A stretch of 64,000 nucleotides of DNA from Notospermus geniculatus (GCA_002633025.1 NMRB01002322.1:48447-112446); one strand, 5' to 3'; counted from the first letter of the stretch, positions 13,401-22,529 are shown. Notes: generated from the letters alone by a model not told the origin. Numbers and translations are program-made.

Positions 13401-16297
13401 CGTTCTGTTCATTTAGGCCTACATGTAGCTTGACAAGACTCGACAGGGCTTCCGTTGGAGTATTCATATCACTATCAGGGTCAAACTGCACTTTTGACTG
13501 AATTTGTCAAATCCCCTTTAATTATTTCCAAATAACAGCAATCAAAATGGAGGGTCTTTTTCCAATTTGAGGAGTATTTGACCCTGGTTCCTGAAAGCCT
13601 GCATGAGTGCTGATTTGTAGATTACCGTACAATTATCAAGTGAACATTGGGGCCTAAATGTATCGCTTACTTTTTCAAATCAAATGCATCCGATTTTATA
13701 TACTTGGGTTGTTCCTTAGTAGGGCTTGCGACAGATGAGGTAGCCATGCTTGAGACACTGCTCGTCTCGGACTCCACCTTCCTCTTCTGACCACGCTTCA
13801 CTACCATATCTTCCAACTTCAAGCTCGTTGCTACTGGTGACTCCGCTTCAGCGTTTTCACCGTCTGTGACGTCGCTTTGTTTTGACGTCTCACGAAGGGA
13901 TGCGTATAATGCTTTCTTTAACTGTGTCTCTTCTGTCCAAGACAGACCTGTGGCATCCTCCTGAAAATATACGACATACATTTTACCAAAGAGAAGGCGA
14001 GCACAAAAATCGACACACAATATGATAAAGTATATAAAGTCAATTTCCAGAATACATGTATTTAGCAGGGATCAAAGTTTATTTTCTGAAAAAGCAGATT
14101 TTGGTCGAACAGGCCAAAAAATCAAGTCGCACACAATGCAAAATGCATTAGAACATCAATTTTTTTGGTCGCACAGAGTAAAATTCAGGTCGCATTTTAG
14201 ACCAAATGGTCATGAACTTTGAACCCTGTTTAGCAAATTTTCCACCCCAACCGGGGTCTTCTTCAGGCTGGAACTTTACAATCTGAAACTCTAGAAAAGA
14301 CTCAATACCATACTAAATACATTTTACCAATACCATATCTAAACCATTGTTATGTTGGTTAATGAATCGGAGACTTTCCTGCGGTTAGAGGCCACCACTA
14401 GTTAGCGGTCCTAGAATGTTGTGAAAGGGGCTGTTCATTTTCGTCAATTGAGGAATCTGAGTTTTGATCCTTGAGAAAATGGAGAAAGCTATGAAGCTGC
14501 AAATTGCAGGGCTTATTCTGAACAGTACAACAAAATAATAATCCCTGCAATTTGCAAGTGCATAGCTTTTTCCGTTTTCCCAAGGATCACAACTCAGATT
14601 CCTCAAGTGCGACTAAAATGAACAGCCCTTTTGATGTCACAAAGAAGTGAATGCCACTTCATCCACAATGACGTGGAGGCCATGACTTGCCTTCATGACA
14701 TCAAATTTTGTGACGTTCTAGGACCGCTAACAGGTCACCTCTCACGGCTGTAAAATCTCCCATTATTCAAATTATAATGACTTGGGAAAACTGTACTTAC
14801 TGGTGACTTAGGAACAATTATTCTTTTAGGCCTTTTGGCTAGAAGTAAGTCCCCCACTACTTTCTTCTCTGTTGAGTTTGTACTTGGCATATTCACATCA
14901 ACTGGTTGCTGACTCTTTGTAAGAGGGACATCTTGTGGTTTACTTTTTATGTGAGTTGCCTGAACTCTCTCCTCCAGAGTCCTTGCGATCCGTTCTTCTG
15001 AGTCGGACGTAGTGAGACTTGTTGAGCTCTCTGTTTCACTGGTGTCATCTATTTCGTAATCTTGACCAGGACCCAGTGACTTTCCACCAATGGACTTCGA
15101 GCCGAAATTGCTGAACTCGGATTTTGACGTGGATGGCTGAGGTTCCTTTGCCTGTGGAGGCAATGGATCTTGAAATCCAGGCTCACAACTCCAAGTCTCC
15201 CAACGTGCTATTCCTGTCTTTCCTTCACAATTCCCTCGCGTTCCCCTTACAATCACAGACGCTCGTTTCTTAGCAACTAATCTCTTCTCCCCATAGACTG
15301 CAGGAAAGCGTGGCTTCTTTTTCCTATCTTTAGTAACATTCAGATCCTTCTCTGCTTTCCTGCCTTTCTCTTCCGGATTCTGACTCACATCAAGACCTGG
15401 TCTCTGTATCACCAATCTTCCATGCTCTCTGACAACTTTTGCAAGATTACTACTAACATTCAGTGGTTTCACTCCAGCATTCTTTCCCTGGTGGGTGTCA
15501 ACACTCTTCAACTCCTCATTCCTTCTCTTCACATATAACAAGTATTCAGACTGGAAACCTGAAACAAAGATTACATTCATTAGACAGCCGCAAGGACACC
15601 AATCTTACCTGACATGTGCCATTTTCTTTAGAATGCCACACTGTATTGAATCTCCAGTGTGTCATTTTGTGGCTAATGCTTACAACACTTCTTTTTATGT
15701 TTGGCCTAATGCTCTGCAGATGAGCTTGTGTTATAAGAACAGCTAAAGGAAAACCCCAGTTTCAACCNAGGCTCGGAGGCCTGAGCTGATAGTGATGGCT
15801 GATCAATGTCAGAGAAGTGAAGATCACAAACCATGCTTCTTCTAATCCTGTCATAGCCCATAGGCCTACTGCACCGTATGAAGAATGAACAAGTCACCAC
15901 ACTATTATATGCCTACACGTCTTAAAAGAACAGCCTCAACAGGGCCGACCGACCGCACAGAAAGTCCGATAGTGCTACCACACCGGCACCTATCGGCAGT
16001 TAATTTACGCTTTTGTTTTCCCATTAACTAAACCGCCGACAGGCACCGAAAGCACTATCGGACTTTCTGTGCAGTCGTCCCAGATTGTTGGCTTCCGGGA
16101 GTGTCATTCATTCATGTTTTGTAGGCCTATGCCATGCATGCATTGTGTGTTGTGATTGTGAATGTTGAATGTGCAGTAAAAATTTGGTGAACACGTCAGA
16201 CAATCAAAGTCATTGAAACAGCAAATTTATTACAAATTCGTTTAGATGCACAAAAAGCAATGAGGGCAGTGTGTTAACTAACACTACCTCGACTCAT
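1..16297 (-). CDS. JARID2: JARID2-like PRC2 cofactor gene, 5' part, runs off left edge
   Basis: JARID2 is a nuclear, catalytically inactive Jumonji protein that recruits and stimulates PRC2. Exons read right to left: E1 16297-16288, E2 15558-14801, E3 13960-13671 (second haplotype 13025-12736), E4 12408-12248, E5 12057-11846, then E6 (11171-6393) or E7 (4401 to beyond 1). All junction phases agree. Vertebrate JARID2 hallmarks appear in order: RPKR followed by a short acidic stretch and SWTEE at the E2/E3 join, [14 protein letters not shown] in E4, and [13 protein letters not shown] joined to TPALP at E4/E5. The JmjN, ARID, JmjC and zinc-finger exons must lie left of the window. Compared with vertebrate JARID2 there is an extra ~250-residue basic N-terminal exon and two giant disordered exons. 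Identity is very likely; the E5-to-E7 link is inferred from phase. Confidence 0.85.
4985..5133 (-). CDS. Possible small exon upstream of the 4401 exon
   Basis: An open 149-bp stretch with acceptor-like CGGTCCTCAG at 5134 and a strong donor CCCAGG|GTGAGT at 4985. The phase-0 end matches the exon at 4401. It encodes a basic segment ([20 protein letters not shown]). Its phase-1 start does not fit exon 5. It may be an alternative first exon, a cassette after an internal donor, or chance. Confidence 0.25.
5346..5517. mobile_element. MITE, mariner/pogo-type, TA target duplication
   Basis: Termini CAGTGCACCCTCGCTCTTAC and, inverted, CAGCCCCCTTGCTATTACGA are flanked by TA on both sides. Internal GAAC/TACGAAC motifs recur. 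There is no coding capacity. It lies between the two giant JARID2 exons. The rest of 4402-6392 holds only the possible exon at 4985-5133. Confidence 0.75.
6393..11171 (-). CDS. JARID2: Giant disordered exon of JARID2, probable alternative terminal exon
   Basis: Open from acceptor GTTTCTATTTAG (11172) to a TAA at 6393, 1592 codons, starting in phase 0 as exon 5 requires. It is a single exon of low-complexity, mostly acidic sequence. From the N-terminus: a basic, Cys-containing start (CVLCNRAG); three to four ~45-residue repeats with VKIEAE/VKVEPE (sumoylation-type psi-K-x-E); an ENS pentapeptide array; five 25-residue Lys-rich repeats; and a long Ser/Pro/Gly-rich tail. It carries no Jumonji domain. 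ATTAAA overlaps the stop region (6387-6392). I infer an alternative 3' exon giving a short JARID2 isoform; a separate nested gene or a retained exon is possible. Confidence 0.6.
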   Translation of the reverse strand, partial: AQRKGNRFHGLREPYSLRSRSNRCKYSSRRFTPRTNVDKIPRRYKPLIVQSNTHKHSYQLRSVKKQSQASQCATRRPSRCVLCNRAGLTTTGKRDGDSFYAHNPVRKISLSNPLGNRKSEKFEQSVRSHRHDNEEPPIWECYHAVETGNYCAYYRKYTAACVSLIDVEERKNSKRRIVGEKHAECNSSTWHNSGKQKVPKRSIGTRRRSIGSRRCRRKLLEDSHSSDHTHSKGTSNAKVMTPKIRTHLKRSSQKRFLDWKMGSNISDSTLEDVCPLEPNDCPEEECREDDAVTVCTYSRAQDVISVKIEAEFSDNDSETEELFTNTSPIQEEEPLINPADMASVPTSTDSRVQDVVLVKVEPEFSGNDLETEEICTNPVKEKVSVIIQGDTASVCTNSWAQDVVLVKVEPDFSGNDSNKDVLCTNPITEEESLINNEGHSGICDDSCCTDSTRCEATEWTDEVEGFQGKIADSETCHPCCDDTTPAVFCSQMHEADGIVSENSVSENSVSDNSVPENSASENSASENSVPENSVPENSVPENSASENSASENSASENSASENSVLENPLSENSVSENSVSENSVPSDPKSDTSAESFRPVAESDAVMPTGNNDTHSSLVHDTARSGQNIASSVEPEKNTAESDAVMPTGNNDTHSTGSLVHDTGKMEHNITSSIKPEANFASFDDEYEKWILDDNKGCSSPIREDHNSDDSLLDSLADHSTSSADDDSHGTFSSVVVVGESPLTVTEPIPAKEESVKDNEKEGLKLKIRKDSLVKNEEKAGKSKVQEDLKLKIRKDSLVKNEEKAGKSKVLEDLKLKIRKDSLVKNEEKAGKSKVLEDLKLKIRKDSLVKNEEKAGKSKVQKGLKLKIRKDSLVKNEEKAGKSKARKLKVGRPTKCTVGKSDQAKTRRGISNYKCFVSVRKEAKHKGKSTAGLSVEKKVLPRPKEKLKGKCTSTPEVPSSNCLNRSSHQMNYGNYVYRHYRYGPFSKLKKTVGAGKTFKKPAAHGGSEIPRMPFKKFDVFTRRANLEPGTQGASFKRDGMDNMIKSMLVAMKDKDTKNSSDWSYGMPKSSDEPKKMQPSPEKQPMASQFFTDVVTHANAACSHGNTSDELPFPGFPSVVSASAEMKRSEKQQSCFSDETKGEPTYVAGNCVGATSTEQFGTLPVSMVSSTKPSDTTSCSCPSGLPGNVGDDATSSKEPSSTSQSPCLRSAQHSTESVPGKIDGGAQVPDLPKTAQGALLSGTDTRGQRLPPISTILRRNGHTEPLEWPSQISTSSAPRPELMISDSGSGRDLNNNCIPQGSSGVQAEFDKGFPQQAKYYSTGSDSAERSNFRHNFCERTDVNSLQGQKNDILSDYNPQGTTSAESGAVEDYCGHSKRYCSPIPTDAWTAHPGIEQHFLGLAENSGDMSWGQNSRQVNGQNFHSKDAEFGISRQPTEVLPSIEYMYPPMTLGSTKGTISHHYPPTSSGLGWRYPAEISSSHFLPHSHVLNESMAIRTVPAASSSYDFRRFMPLQDSIQNICDRAALSYHRFGSWNIHDHSSRISWDDRFPAVPIELADWSSQHPRFGSYRPYPPPPTISASGIFHLRLQDMQH
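8515..8890 (-). repeat. Five 75-bp coding tandem repeats in the giant JARID2 exon
   Basis: Each unit encodes 25 residues on the pattern [20 protein letters not shown] plus SKV(L/Q)E. The units are nearly identical and in frame, so they expanded recently or are homogenised. The opposite strand is also open here, which is a by-product of the repeat. Confidence 0.9.
9418..9690 (-). repeat. 15-bp coding minisatellite (ENS pentapeptides)
   Basis: About 17 tandem 15-bp units resembling GAGTTCTCTGAGGCC on the plus strand encode (S/P)-E-N-S-(V/A) on the minus strand. They lie within the giant exon and keep frame. Length polymorphism is likely. Confidence 0.9.
9880..10300 (-). repeat. Three to four ~45-residue coding repeats with sumoylation-type motifs
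   Basis: The units contain [24 protein letters not shown] and [12 protein letters not shown], each followed by an acidic stretch and CTNP. V-K-x-E fits the psi-K-x-E sumoylation consensus. The repetition is seen directly; sumoylation is inference. Confidence 0.75.
11351..11484. mobile_element. Hairpin MITE in JARID2 intron 5
   Basis: Inverted ends GGTCCAGTTTCACAAAGAAT and GGCCCAGTTGCACAAAGAAT, continuing through CTTAAGTCTAA, make a ~134-bp near-palindrome. No ORF. Confidence 0.7.
11846..12057 (-). CDS. JARID2: JARID2 exon 5
   Basis: A 212-bp exon with acceptor CTTGTTCTTCAG at 12058 and donor CGATG|GTAAG at 11846, phases 1 and 0. It encodes [20 protein letters not shown], then a Ser/Lys-rich tail ending [13 protein letters not shown] matches the SPALP that follows CLRG in vertebrate JARID2. 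The phase-0 end fits both downstream candidates, the acceptors at 11171 and 4401. Confidence 0.8.
12248..12408 (-). CDS. JARID2: JARID2 exon 4, EED-binding Lys motif and FLTFLCLRG
   Basis: A 161-bp exon with acceptor CATCTTTTTCAG at 12409, phases 2 and 1. It encodes [20 protein letters not shown], a short linker, then [12 protein letters not shown](G). In vertebrates the Lys in QRKFA (K116) is methylated by PRC2 and bound by [16 protein letters not shown] follows in the same order. The donor is GC, not GT: CGAG|GCAAGT. Joining to exon 5 restores GGT (Gly), giving LRG-TPALP. Only a truncated copy of this exon remains in the second haplotype (13242-13343). Confidence 0.85.
12736..13025 (-). CDS. 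JARID2: JARID2 exon 3 (left-hand contig copy, probably the other haplotype)
   Basis: Virtually identical to 13671-13960 and with the same reading frame. The acceptor here reads TTTTGAG instead of TTTTCAG, so the -3 base is G rather than C, which weakens the site. The copy sits in the ~930-bp stretch left of the N at 13241 that is repeated to its right. One real exon, represented twice, is the simplest reading. Confidence 0.7.
13105..13190 (-). repeat. Dispersed repeat with GACCCC-GGTT-GGGGTC hairpin
   Basis: On the minus strand: GTAAAGTTCCAGCCTGAAGA, then AGACCCCGGTTGGGGTCGAA and AATTTGC. The same block recurs at 14226-14290 (minus; the other haplotype) and 48170-48260 (plus). The hairpin followed by CGAAA resembles 3' tails of some Penelope-like or LINE elements; the family is not established. 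Confidence 0.55.
13671..13960 (-). CDS. JARID2: JARID2 exon 3 (right-hand contig copy)
   Basis: A 290-bp exon with acceptor TTTTCAG at 13961 and donor AAAAA|GTAAGC at 13671, phases 0 and 2. It encodes [20 protein letters not shown] and onward, the counterpart of the conserved JARID2 N-terminal segment containing W-S-E-E and Y-x-S-L-K/R-E. A Ser/Lys-rich linker ending SDAFDLK(K) follows. It joins exon 4 to give [16 protein letters not shown] near-identical copy lies at 12736-13025; I treat the two as alleles. Confidence 0.8.
14066..14229. mobile_element. MITE present in only one of the two haplotype copies
   Basis: Ends CAGGGATCAAAGTT and, inverted, CAGGGTTCAAAGTT are flanked by a TTTAG direct repeat. 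The other copy has the uninterrupted site ATTTAGCAAATT near 13120. The CAGGG termini are hAT-like, but the visible 5-bp duplication is shorter than the usual 8. Confidence 0.8.
14384..14744. mobile_element. Nested MITEs in JARID2 intron 2
   Basis: Outer inverted repeat: GTTAGCGGTCCTAGAATG near 14401 against CGTTCTAGGACCGCTAAC near 14714-14731. Inside it, 14424-14632 is a second palindrome with ends AAGGGGCTGTTCATTTTCGTC and, inverted, AAGGGCTGTTCATTTTAGTC. The inner element shares ends with the 1.6-kb element at 43093-44680. Confidence 0.75.
14801..15558 (-). CDS. JARID2: JARID2 exon 2, basic N-terminal extension
   Basis: A 758-bp exon with acceptor TTTGTTTCAG at 15559 and donor CCA|GTAAGTAC at 14801, phases 1 and 0. 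It encodes about 252 residues. These are rich in Lys/Arg, with a Ser/Glu patch ([18 protein letters not shown]) and an end reading [19 protein letters not shown] aligns with the start of vertebrate JARID2, so the preceding ~240 residues are an N-terminal extension. I recognise no folded domain in the extension. Confidence 0.75.
15942..16081. mobile_element. Hairpin MITE in JARID2 intron 1
   Basis: CCGCACAGAAAGTCCGATAG and its inverted partner CTATCGGACTTTCTGTGC flank a short core with a second inverted pair (CAGTTAAT / ATTAACT). No ORF. Confidence 0.75.
16288..16297 (-). CDS. JARID2: JARID2 exon 1, start codon
   Basis: ATG at 16297-16295 followed by AGT CGA G and a GTAGTG donor at 16287 gives M-S-R-(G). 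Phase 1 matches the two-base lead of exon 2. Vertebrate JARID2 also begins M-S-K/R. The exon is tiny and the call rests on phase plus the start codon, so another upstream exon is possible. Confidence 0.5.
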
Positions 16298-17075
16298 TGG
16301 TCGCTTCTGGTCTCCATCGTTGGGCAATGAATTGACCAAAATTCGACAGATGCTGGACAATCTTCATGCATTGTCAACCACCACATGCTTTTATGGCATT
16401 CGGCTCGGCCTCGTTCGGCCTCCTTCGGGTACTTCGGGATTTGTCGGGAGTCCGACTCGGCTGTATAACAATACGCGCCATCTTGAAACGGAAGTGGGCC
16501 TCATTTCCGCCGATTTACTATTACCCATTCGTCCGCCGAATAAAATATAGTGCCCAGGTGATGGTGTCTAGAATTACACGATATACGCATATTTTTTGAA
16601 AACTCATCATTGTATATCATTGTATATACCATTGTATATACCAGTTATCATGGTTTAGGGCCCTGTCATGTATTTTTGTAGATTTATGAAAATCAGTCTA
16701 CGCATGCGCAGTACGTAATAAGTAGTGCTCCTAACGCGGATATGTCTATCCAAGATGGCGGTATTCTTCATACAGTAGAGATACTTTTCGTCTCGTCAGA
16801 AGTGAAACATCGAAAAAGTATCTCACAACGTAGAATGGCTTTTATGGGTTTCCGGAATCATACCAACAACTTGATTGGTCAATATTGAAATAAATCATGC
16901 GAGGCAGAAAAATCAAGCTAAAAACAAATAAAAAGATTATCATATGCAACTATTGGTTGGTTGAGGAGATAAAAAAACTCATGAAATTCAGAAATAGAAT
17001 TAATAAGTGAGAATAAAATCTTTACTTATCCAATAAACGTTCGATGATTTCGAAAGAATTTGCCCGGGCACCAAG
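16298..17075. promoter_or_regulatory. Putative bidirectional promoter, JARID2 / PIGT
   Basis: The start codons of two divergent genes are 778 bp apart. The interval contains an NRF1-like palindrome CGCATGCGCA (16701-16710), YY1-like CAAGATGGCGG (16751-16761) and its reverse GCGCCATCTTG (16475-16485). A third AAGATGGC overlaps the PIGT start codon (17074-17081). There is no clear TATA box. Motifs are read from sequence; function is inferred. Confidence 0.5.
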
Positions 17076-20000
17076 ATGGCAGCCTCCATGAAAATATTTG
17101 CGGCCGGCAAAATTTTTCTTGTTTTCGTGTCCATTACTGTCTTTTATCTAGTTAAATGTGCAGAAGATGAATTCCATGAGGAGCTGCTTATCAAGCCCTT
17201 GCCGAATGGCCATATATATGCCCACTTTCAGTTTACAACTACCTGGGATATTGACATTGAAGATGAATCAGCTTGTAAGTTCAGTGAGTGCATGCACTGC
17301 AGCATGTGCAGTGCAGTGCACACAGCACAGGTTCTTGTGCTTTTAGTTGGGGACCATGGGTCCTTACACACTATACGTCTGTACATTGTCAGTAAAGTGG
17401 GTAAGGACCTATGGTCCCCCAACTAAAACCACAAGAACCTGTGTTCTGATTATAGTCCGATTCGGTTATTATTTAGGCCATATAAAATTAATAAATAGAT
17501 TCTCATCACTAGGATTTCAAAAATTTGGCAGGGAGGCGAATTTATATTTTATATTTTTTTATACATGAATTAGAACAGTTTCCACATGCTTCCATGGCGG
17601 GGCCAAGGCCTGCCTGCAAAACCTGACTGGAGGCTGCATGCATAGAGAAAAAGGTAGTCTCAGTAACTGGGACTCTGTATGCTCCGCTTTTGCTTTTACA
17701 AACTGACTTTTACATAGCGCGCATACAGAGTCTCAGATTGCCCAATACATTCCCTGTGGAGCAACTCCGCGCCGAATTCCGGGCGGGCACTGTTAATTCA
17801 CACTACCAGGACGAAAATCCACAATATTGTATTCCTGTGTTGTTGAGCTATCGTCGATACACCATATCCGAGTGAATTTAGTAAAATCCCGTTCTTATTT
17901 ACTTCCCAAATCGAGTTTAAAATCCGCTTCTCGAATCGAAATGTACAGGCCGGTGACACGCCATGATGGGAGTCTCGCGCAATGCAATTGCGCAGTGACG
18001 TTAGTCTCGTTCTCATTCAGTGTCAGCGACTACGCCCAGTCACGTGACCTCGGGTCTTGTGACAGCTACGAGTTCGCGACTTGTTTACATGTGTTGGTGA
18101 CATTTCGACGGAGTTTTGTATCAAAGTTTTTTCCTAATTTGTGCCAATTTTTCTGTCTTTTGGAATACCACTATGAGAAATGAGGATAAATGAAAGGATT
18201 CATGACAGTTAATTATTCGAATTTAGTCAGGTTTGACAATAATTGGTGATTTTGTTCAGTACATGAAATACACTATGCACCACAGGCAGCATATGGGTAA
18301 ACCATAACGTACCAGGCAATAGCCGTCAATGTCATATCGTAAAAGAAGCTATGCCTGGTCGATATGGTTACCATAACTAAGAAAAAGGAAGCAACTATTA
18401 GTACTGCCTGCTGTTCACAAGTGGCACACACAATCAATATTGATGATCCTTGTGAAAGCAGATGATTAAAAATGGAGAAAAAAACACAGTTTTGGAAGAA
18501 ATATAAAATATTTAAAAAAATTGGGACGGAGGCAAAAATCGGGGCGGGAGGTGATGAGAATCTATTTATTAATTTTATATGGCCTTAATACAAAAAAGCC
18601 CCTGCCCCAGCTCATGAGCTAGCCATGATAGGTAGGGCTGCCTATGTCCATCATCAGACAATGGACGTACTGTACCTATCATGCCTACCTACGCCCTACC
18701 AGTACCTACCTACTGTCAAAAAACCACACATTTTTTGTCTTAACTTTTCAGTTTCCCACTTTCATCTTTTTCCAAAATCATTCGGAGAGACAATTGCTAA
18801 ATACTCCGTGCAAGAACTTCATCTGACTTTGACACAGGGTCTGTGGAGATATGAGAAGTGGGGCTACCCTGTCAGTGAAGCACCACCAGGAGCTGAACTC
18901 TGGGTGTGGTTCTTACCTAAAACGGAAAAGTAAGTAGGCCTATATCTGTATCACTGGTTCTCCCTTCCTAATACAACTTTTTAGTACCGGTAGTAGATTG
19001 CCGCTTTCACTTTGATGGGAAATCTTTAGCCACGACATGAAGGTAAGTTATTCTAATGAACTTTTCTTTTTTGCAGTATTGATAAAAAGTGGTCGGAGTT
19101 GACTAATGCATTGTCTGGGCAGTTCTGTGCTTCTTTGAACTTCATGGATGGCAAGTCAACTGTTCTACCTAAATGGTCATTCCGCCCACATGGCGCTGCT
19201 TTCCCAGGCTATGCCGATTTCAATCGCCATGTGAGATATTCAGCATTACCGAGGGAATCTGTTTGTACTGAGAACCTTACTCCATGGAAGAAGCTTCTTC
19301 CTTGCTCATCAAAGGTAGGTTCTTAAGCCCCTTCAGATGATTAGCTGTTTGTGTGGATTTGACTGCTGTGACTAAAGATTTAGGGATGTACTCCTTTCTT
19401 TCTCATGTGCTGCTTTGACACTACAGTAACCTCACGCCGAATTCAAGCATTGAGCTACATGTATTTTCATCTGTATTCCATTGTGTGATATTTAAAATTT
19501 TTCTTGTCTTGTGATTTTCAGGCTGGCTTAGCGGCACTCTTTGATGCACGCAAAATTTATGATAGCAGCTATCACTCACTTGGCCTGCATGTCCGCCCGA
19601 TCTGTAAAGATGTCACATGCTCCTCATCTGTTGTAGAAATCAGTCAGAATTTGGCTGTTGTGTTTGAGCCAGGCAGAGCTACAGGGAGAGGTGGTAAGTA
19701 GTTCTATTTCAGGCTGTGATCAGAATCTCAACTTGCAGTGAACAGAAACTAAGATGTCTCACTTTAAAGGACCACAGTATTGTTTCCCAATCCTGCGTTA
19801 CACCTACCCCCGTTAAGGGAGACCTCTATTGACGACTTGGTAAACTATGCATGCTACTACGTGCATTGTAGTGTAATCATACATTCTCCAACACTGGGGC
19901 GAAAGGCTTAACTACAGTATTGGAGAATGGTACCGGTGGCGCCGGCTGTCGACAGAAAGTGGCAATACCGTGGTGCTTTAAGCAAAAATTTGAACAGGTT

Positions 20001-22016
20001 CACTGACACATTGTAAATTTTTCTTCTTCAGATACTTCACTGAGGGACCTATTTGGCCGCTTCATTCCATCGTCTTGCCCCCTTGCAAGCAGCAGCAAAG
20101 TTTATGTTGATATCACTCGTTCAAAGGTAAGCTAAAAAAGATATGTGACCGGTGACAGCAAAATGAGTCAGAATGCGCCGGAAAGAAGACCCAAGATGAC
20201 ACCAGAGAACAATTACAGAAATGGACTAAGTCAAATTTCACAATGGGGAGACAATGCTGAAATCAGCAAAACGTTGGTTTACCTTGGGTCTTCGTCTGTG
20301 TGCATTCCGACTCATTTTGCTGGCATGGGTAACATATATCGGTTAGATTCAGATTGTGACATGCTCGAGGTTTCAGACCAGGAATTAACTTGTGACTTCA
20401 GCAATAAGGCAATGTACTCTGTCCGTCCAAACATCTCACCTTCAGAAGTGATGTGAATCTTGGACTGTCTTGAAAAATTTCCAAGTACGCCGTAGGCCTA
20501 CATGTATTAAAATATGTTATTTGTGTTGTACTTGCTTCTGAACAGGGAGTCCATCCACCAACTTTGACCCCCGCCCCAACGTCAACCTTCAAGAGAAAGA
20601 GAGGAGGAGAACAGAGGGAAATTGCTGAATATGATGTTCCAGATTTCATCGCCAGGGATGTCTTGCTGAACATTGCTCTGAAGTACAATGGCCAGATATC
20701 ATACGTCAAGCCCAACCCACCACAGTTGTATGCACACAGATTTTCAACAGGTACATATGTATAAGTTACAGATTGTCTGTGATTCATTCAGCAGTCTCTC
20801 TGAGGTTCTTTGATAGAACCCCTAACTTCTTCTAAATCTATACTTTATCGAGGCTTCCAGTCCAGGCACATTGTCTTTAGGGCTGTGGAATTTAGTCCCA
20901 AAGAAGTTACCAGAGGCCTTGATATTTCAAGCTCGTGTATTGAACTATGAGTTTTATAACCACGGCCTCTCATCCTCTACTCTAATCTCCAGGTTATGGT
21001 CAAGAAAAAGGCGGCATGATGAGTCAGATCTACAACACAGATCCCACAAAGTCTTTGACGATCATCTACATGGAGACAATACCCTGGTTTATTCGTGTAT
21101 TTTTCCACACAATCAAGGTTGAAACCAATGGGAAAGTGGTGCAACCATGTAAGTCGGCTTGATTTCTCCTACAAGTAGGCCTACTATAGTTTTCTTCTCG
21201 CCATTATCATTTGGCTTTCAAGCGACATACGTCCCCAATGTGTTTGTCATCATGGTGACTTGATCTGGTTACCTCCAAGCCTCCTCAGTTCAGTGTCGCA
21301 TTTTATCTGCTTCCTCTTGCAGCCAAATTTCACTACGTTCCTGGGAAAGACAGAGAACAATGTTATCACCTAGAAATGGTGTTGACGCTGCCACCAAAGT
21401 CACGAACAACCATCAGTGTTAACTTTGAGAGGGCACTGCTGAAATGGACTGAGTACCCGCCTGACGCTAACCATGGATTTTACATCAACTCGGCTGTCAT
21501 CAGTACCATTCTACCAGGGAGTAAACAGTTTCTGGCCCCACCACAAAACAGTTCTAGAGTCAGTGCAAGGTACGTAACCTCTATCATTCAAGTCACTAGG
21601 TTTAAGGTGGGTGACTCAATTCATGCAATTGCTTATGCGTTTTGTAAAAAGTGGAAATACAGAAGCTAAAGGAATGACTTTCGTTCTGTGATTCGTTTTC
21701 TTTGTTTATTTCCAGTTTCGAGGATGAATCAAAAACATTCTTCCTCCGGATTCACACTGCCCCTCTCCTCGTCAGTTTACCTGTCCCGGACTTCAGCATG
21801 CCGTATAACGTCATCTGTTTAGCATGCACAGTTGTAGCGATAGCTTTCGGTTCAATTCATAACTTGTCTACGAAACAGTTCACCACGTTTGACCCAGATG
21901 AGAAGAAGCCATCGATACTACAGAAAATCAAAGCAAGATTATTTAACATGTTTAAAAAGAAAACTAAAGTTGACGAGAAAAAACCTGACTGTAAGAAAGA
22001 ATCTGCATCGAGTTAG
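17076..22016 (+). CDS. PIGT: PIGT, GPI transamidase subunit, complete, 9 exons
   Basis: PIGT is a subunit of the ER GPI-transamidase (with PIGK, GPAA1, PIGS, PIGU), which attaches GPI anchors to proteins. Coding exons: 17076-17274, 18752-18929, 19077-19314, 19522-19693, 20032-20126, 20546-20750, 20993-21148, 21323-21569, 21716-22016. All junctions are GT-AG and in phase, giving 596 residues (vertebrate ~578). It has a signal peptide (residues ~10-29). Family blocks include [43 protein letters not shown] (with the Cys thought to pair with PIGK), [19 protein letters not shown] and [20 protein letters not shown], the single C-terminal membrane segment. A Lys-rich cytosolic tail follows. It shares a promoter region with JARID2 and converges with EXOC2. 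Confidence 0.95.
17326..17443. mobile_element. Hairpin MITE in PIGT intron 1
   Basis: CACAGGTTCTTGTG and TTTTAGTTGGGG-ACCAT at the left pair with the same sequence inverted at the right, ending CACAAGAACCTGTG. Arms are ~45 bp, the loop ~30 bp. No target duplication is obvious. Confidence 0.7.
19762..19984. mobile_element. MITE in PIGT intron 4
   Basis: Ends AAAGGACCACAGTATTG and, inverted, TTAAAGCACCACGGTATTG. Inside it are GTCGACAG and a CACTGGGGCGAAAGG block. A related copy lies at 25078-25481. Confidence 0.65.
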
Positions 22017-22529
22017 TGACATCTGCCTGTGGATTTGATTGGTGTTCTGTTGATGTCAGTGCACTTTAGGCTTACATACATGGTGATTGCAACAAATGTT
22101 GTACATAATGATCAATTATTTATTCTGTCCATTACCATGTGTACATGTTCATGTCAAGTCATTTGCAAACCAAGTACTGAAAAAAAACACTTTATAGATT
22201 GGCTTAGGATAATCTTGTGAAATGATTTTAGTAGTCATTAGGTTGCACAGGTTAAGAAGGAACTTTTGTAGTTTTCTCACTTTTGTAACACAAGAAATGC
22301 TATTGTTGGCACCGGTGTAAAATTTCTTTAAATATGACGTGTCTGTTAGTTTAAACTGATAAGAGACAGGTGGCATATTTTGATGGTATGGAAGCGTTCC
22401 AGTAGTTCTGAAGCAAAAGGTTCCAAGTAGAAGAGAATCCGGCTGAATGTACTATTAACTGCTGTCTTCTACAACATTCCATTGAAGAATGACAGTGGAT
22501 CAAAAGATCAATATTGTACAGCTTTTTGT

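Larger units (their letters stand above)
12312..14340. repeat. Duplicated ~0.93-kb segment around the N at 13241 (overlapping contig ends)
   Basis: 12312-13240 is repeated as 13242 to ~14335 with a few substitutions and one insertion (the MITE at 14066-14229). Both carry JARID2 exon 3; only the left copy has a full exon 4. The junction is a single N, and the left copy stops exactly where the right begins its second pass. I read it as two unmerged haplotypes rather than a real tandem duplication. Confidence 0.8.

Noticed and set aside
12312-14340. True tandem duplication of JARID2 exons 3-4
   Set aside because: Junction is a single N, the second exon 4 is truncated at that N, and near-identity with an insertion difference fits unmerged alleles.
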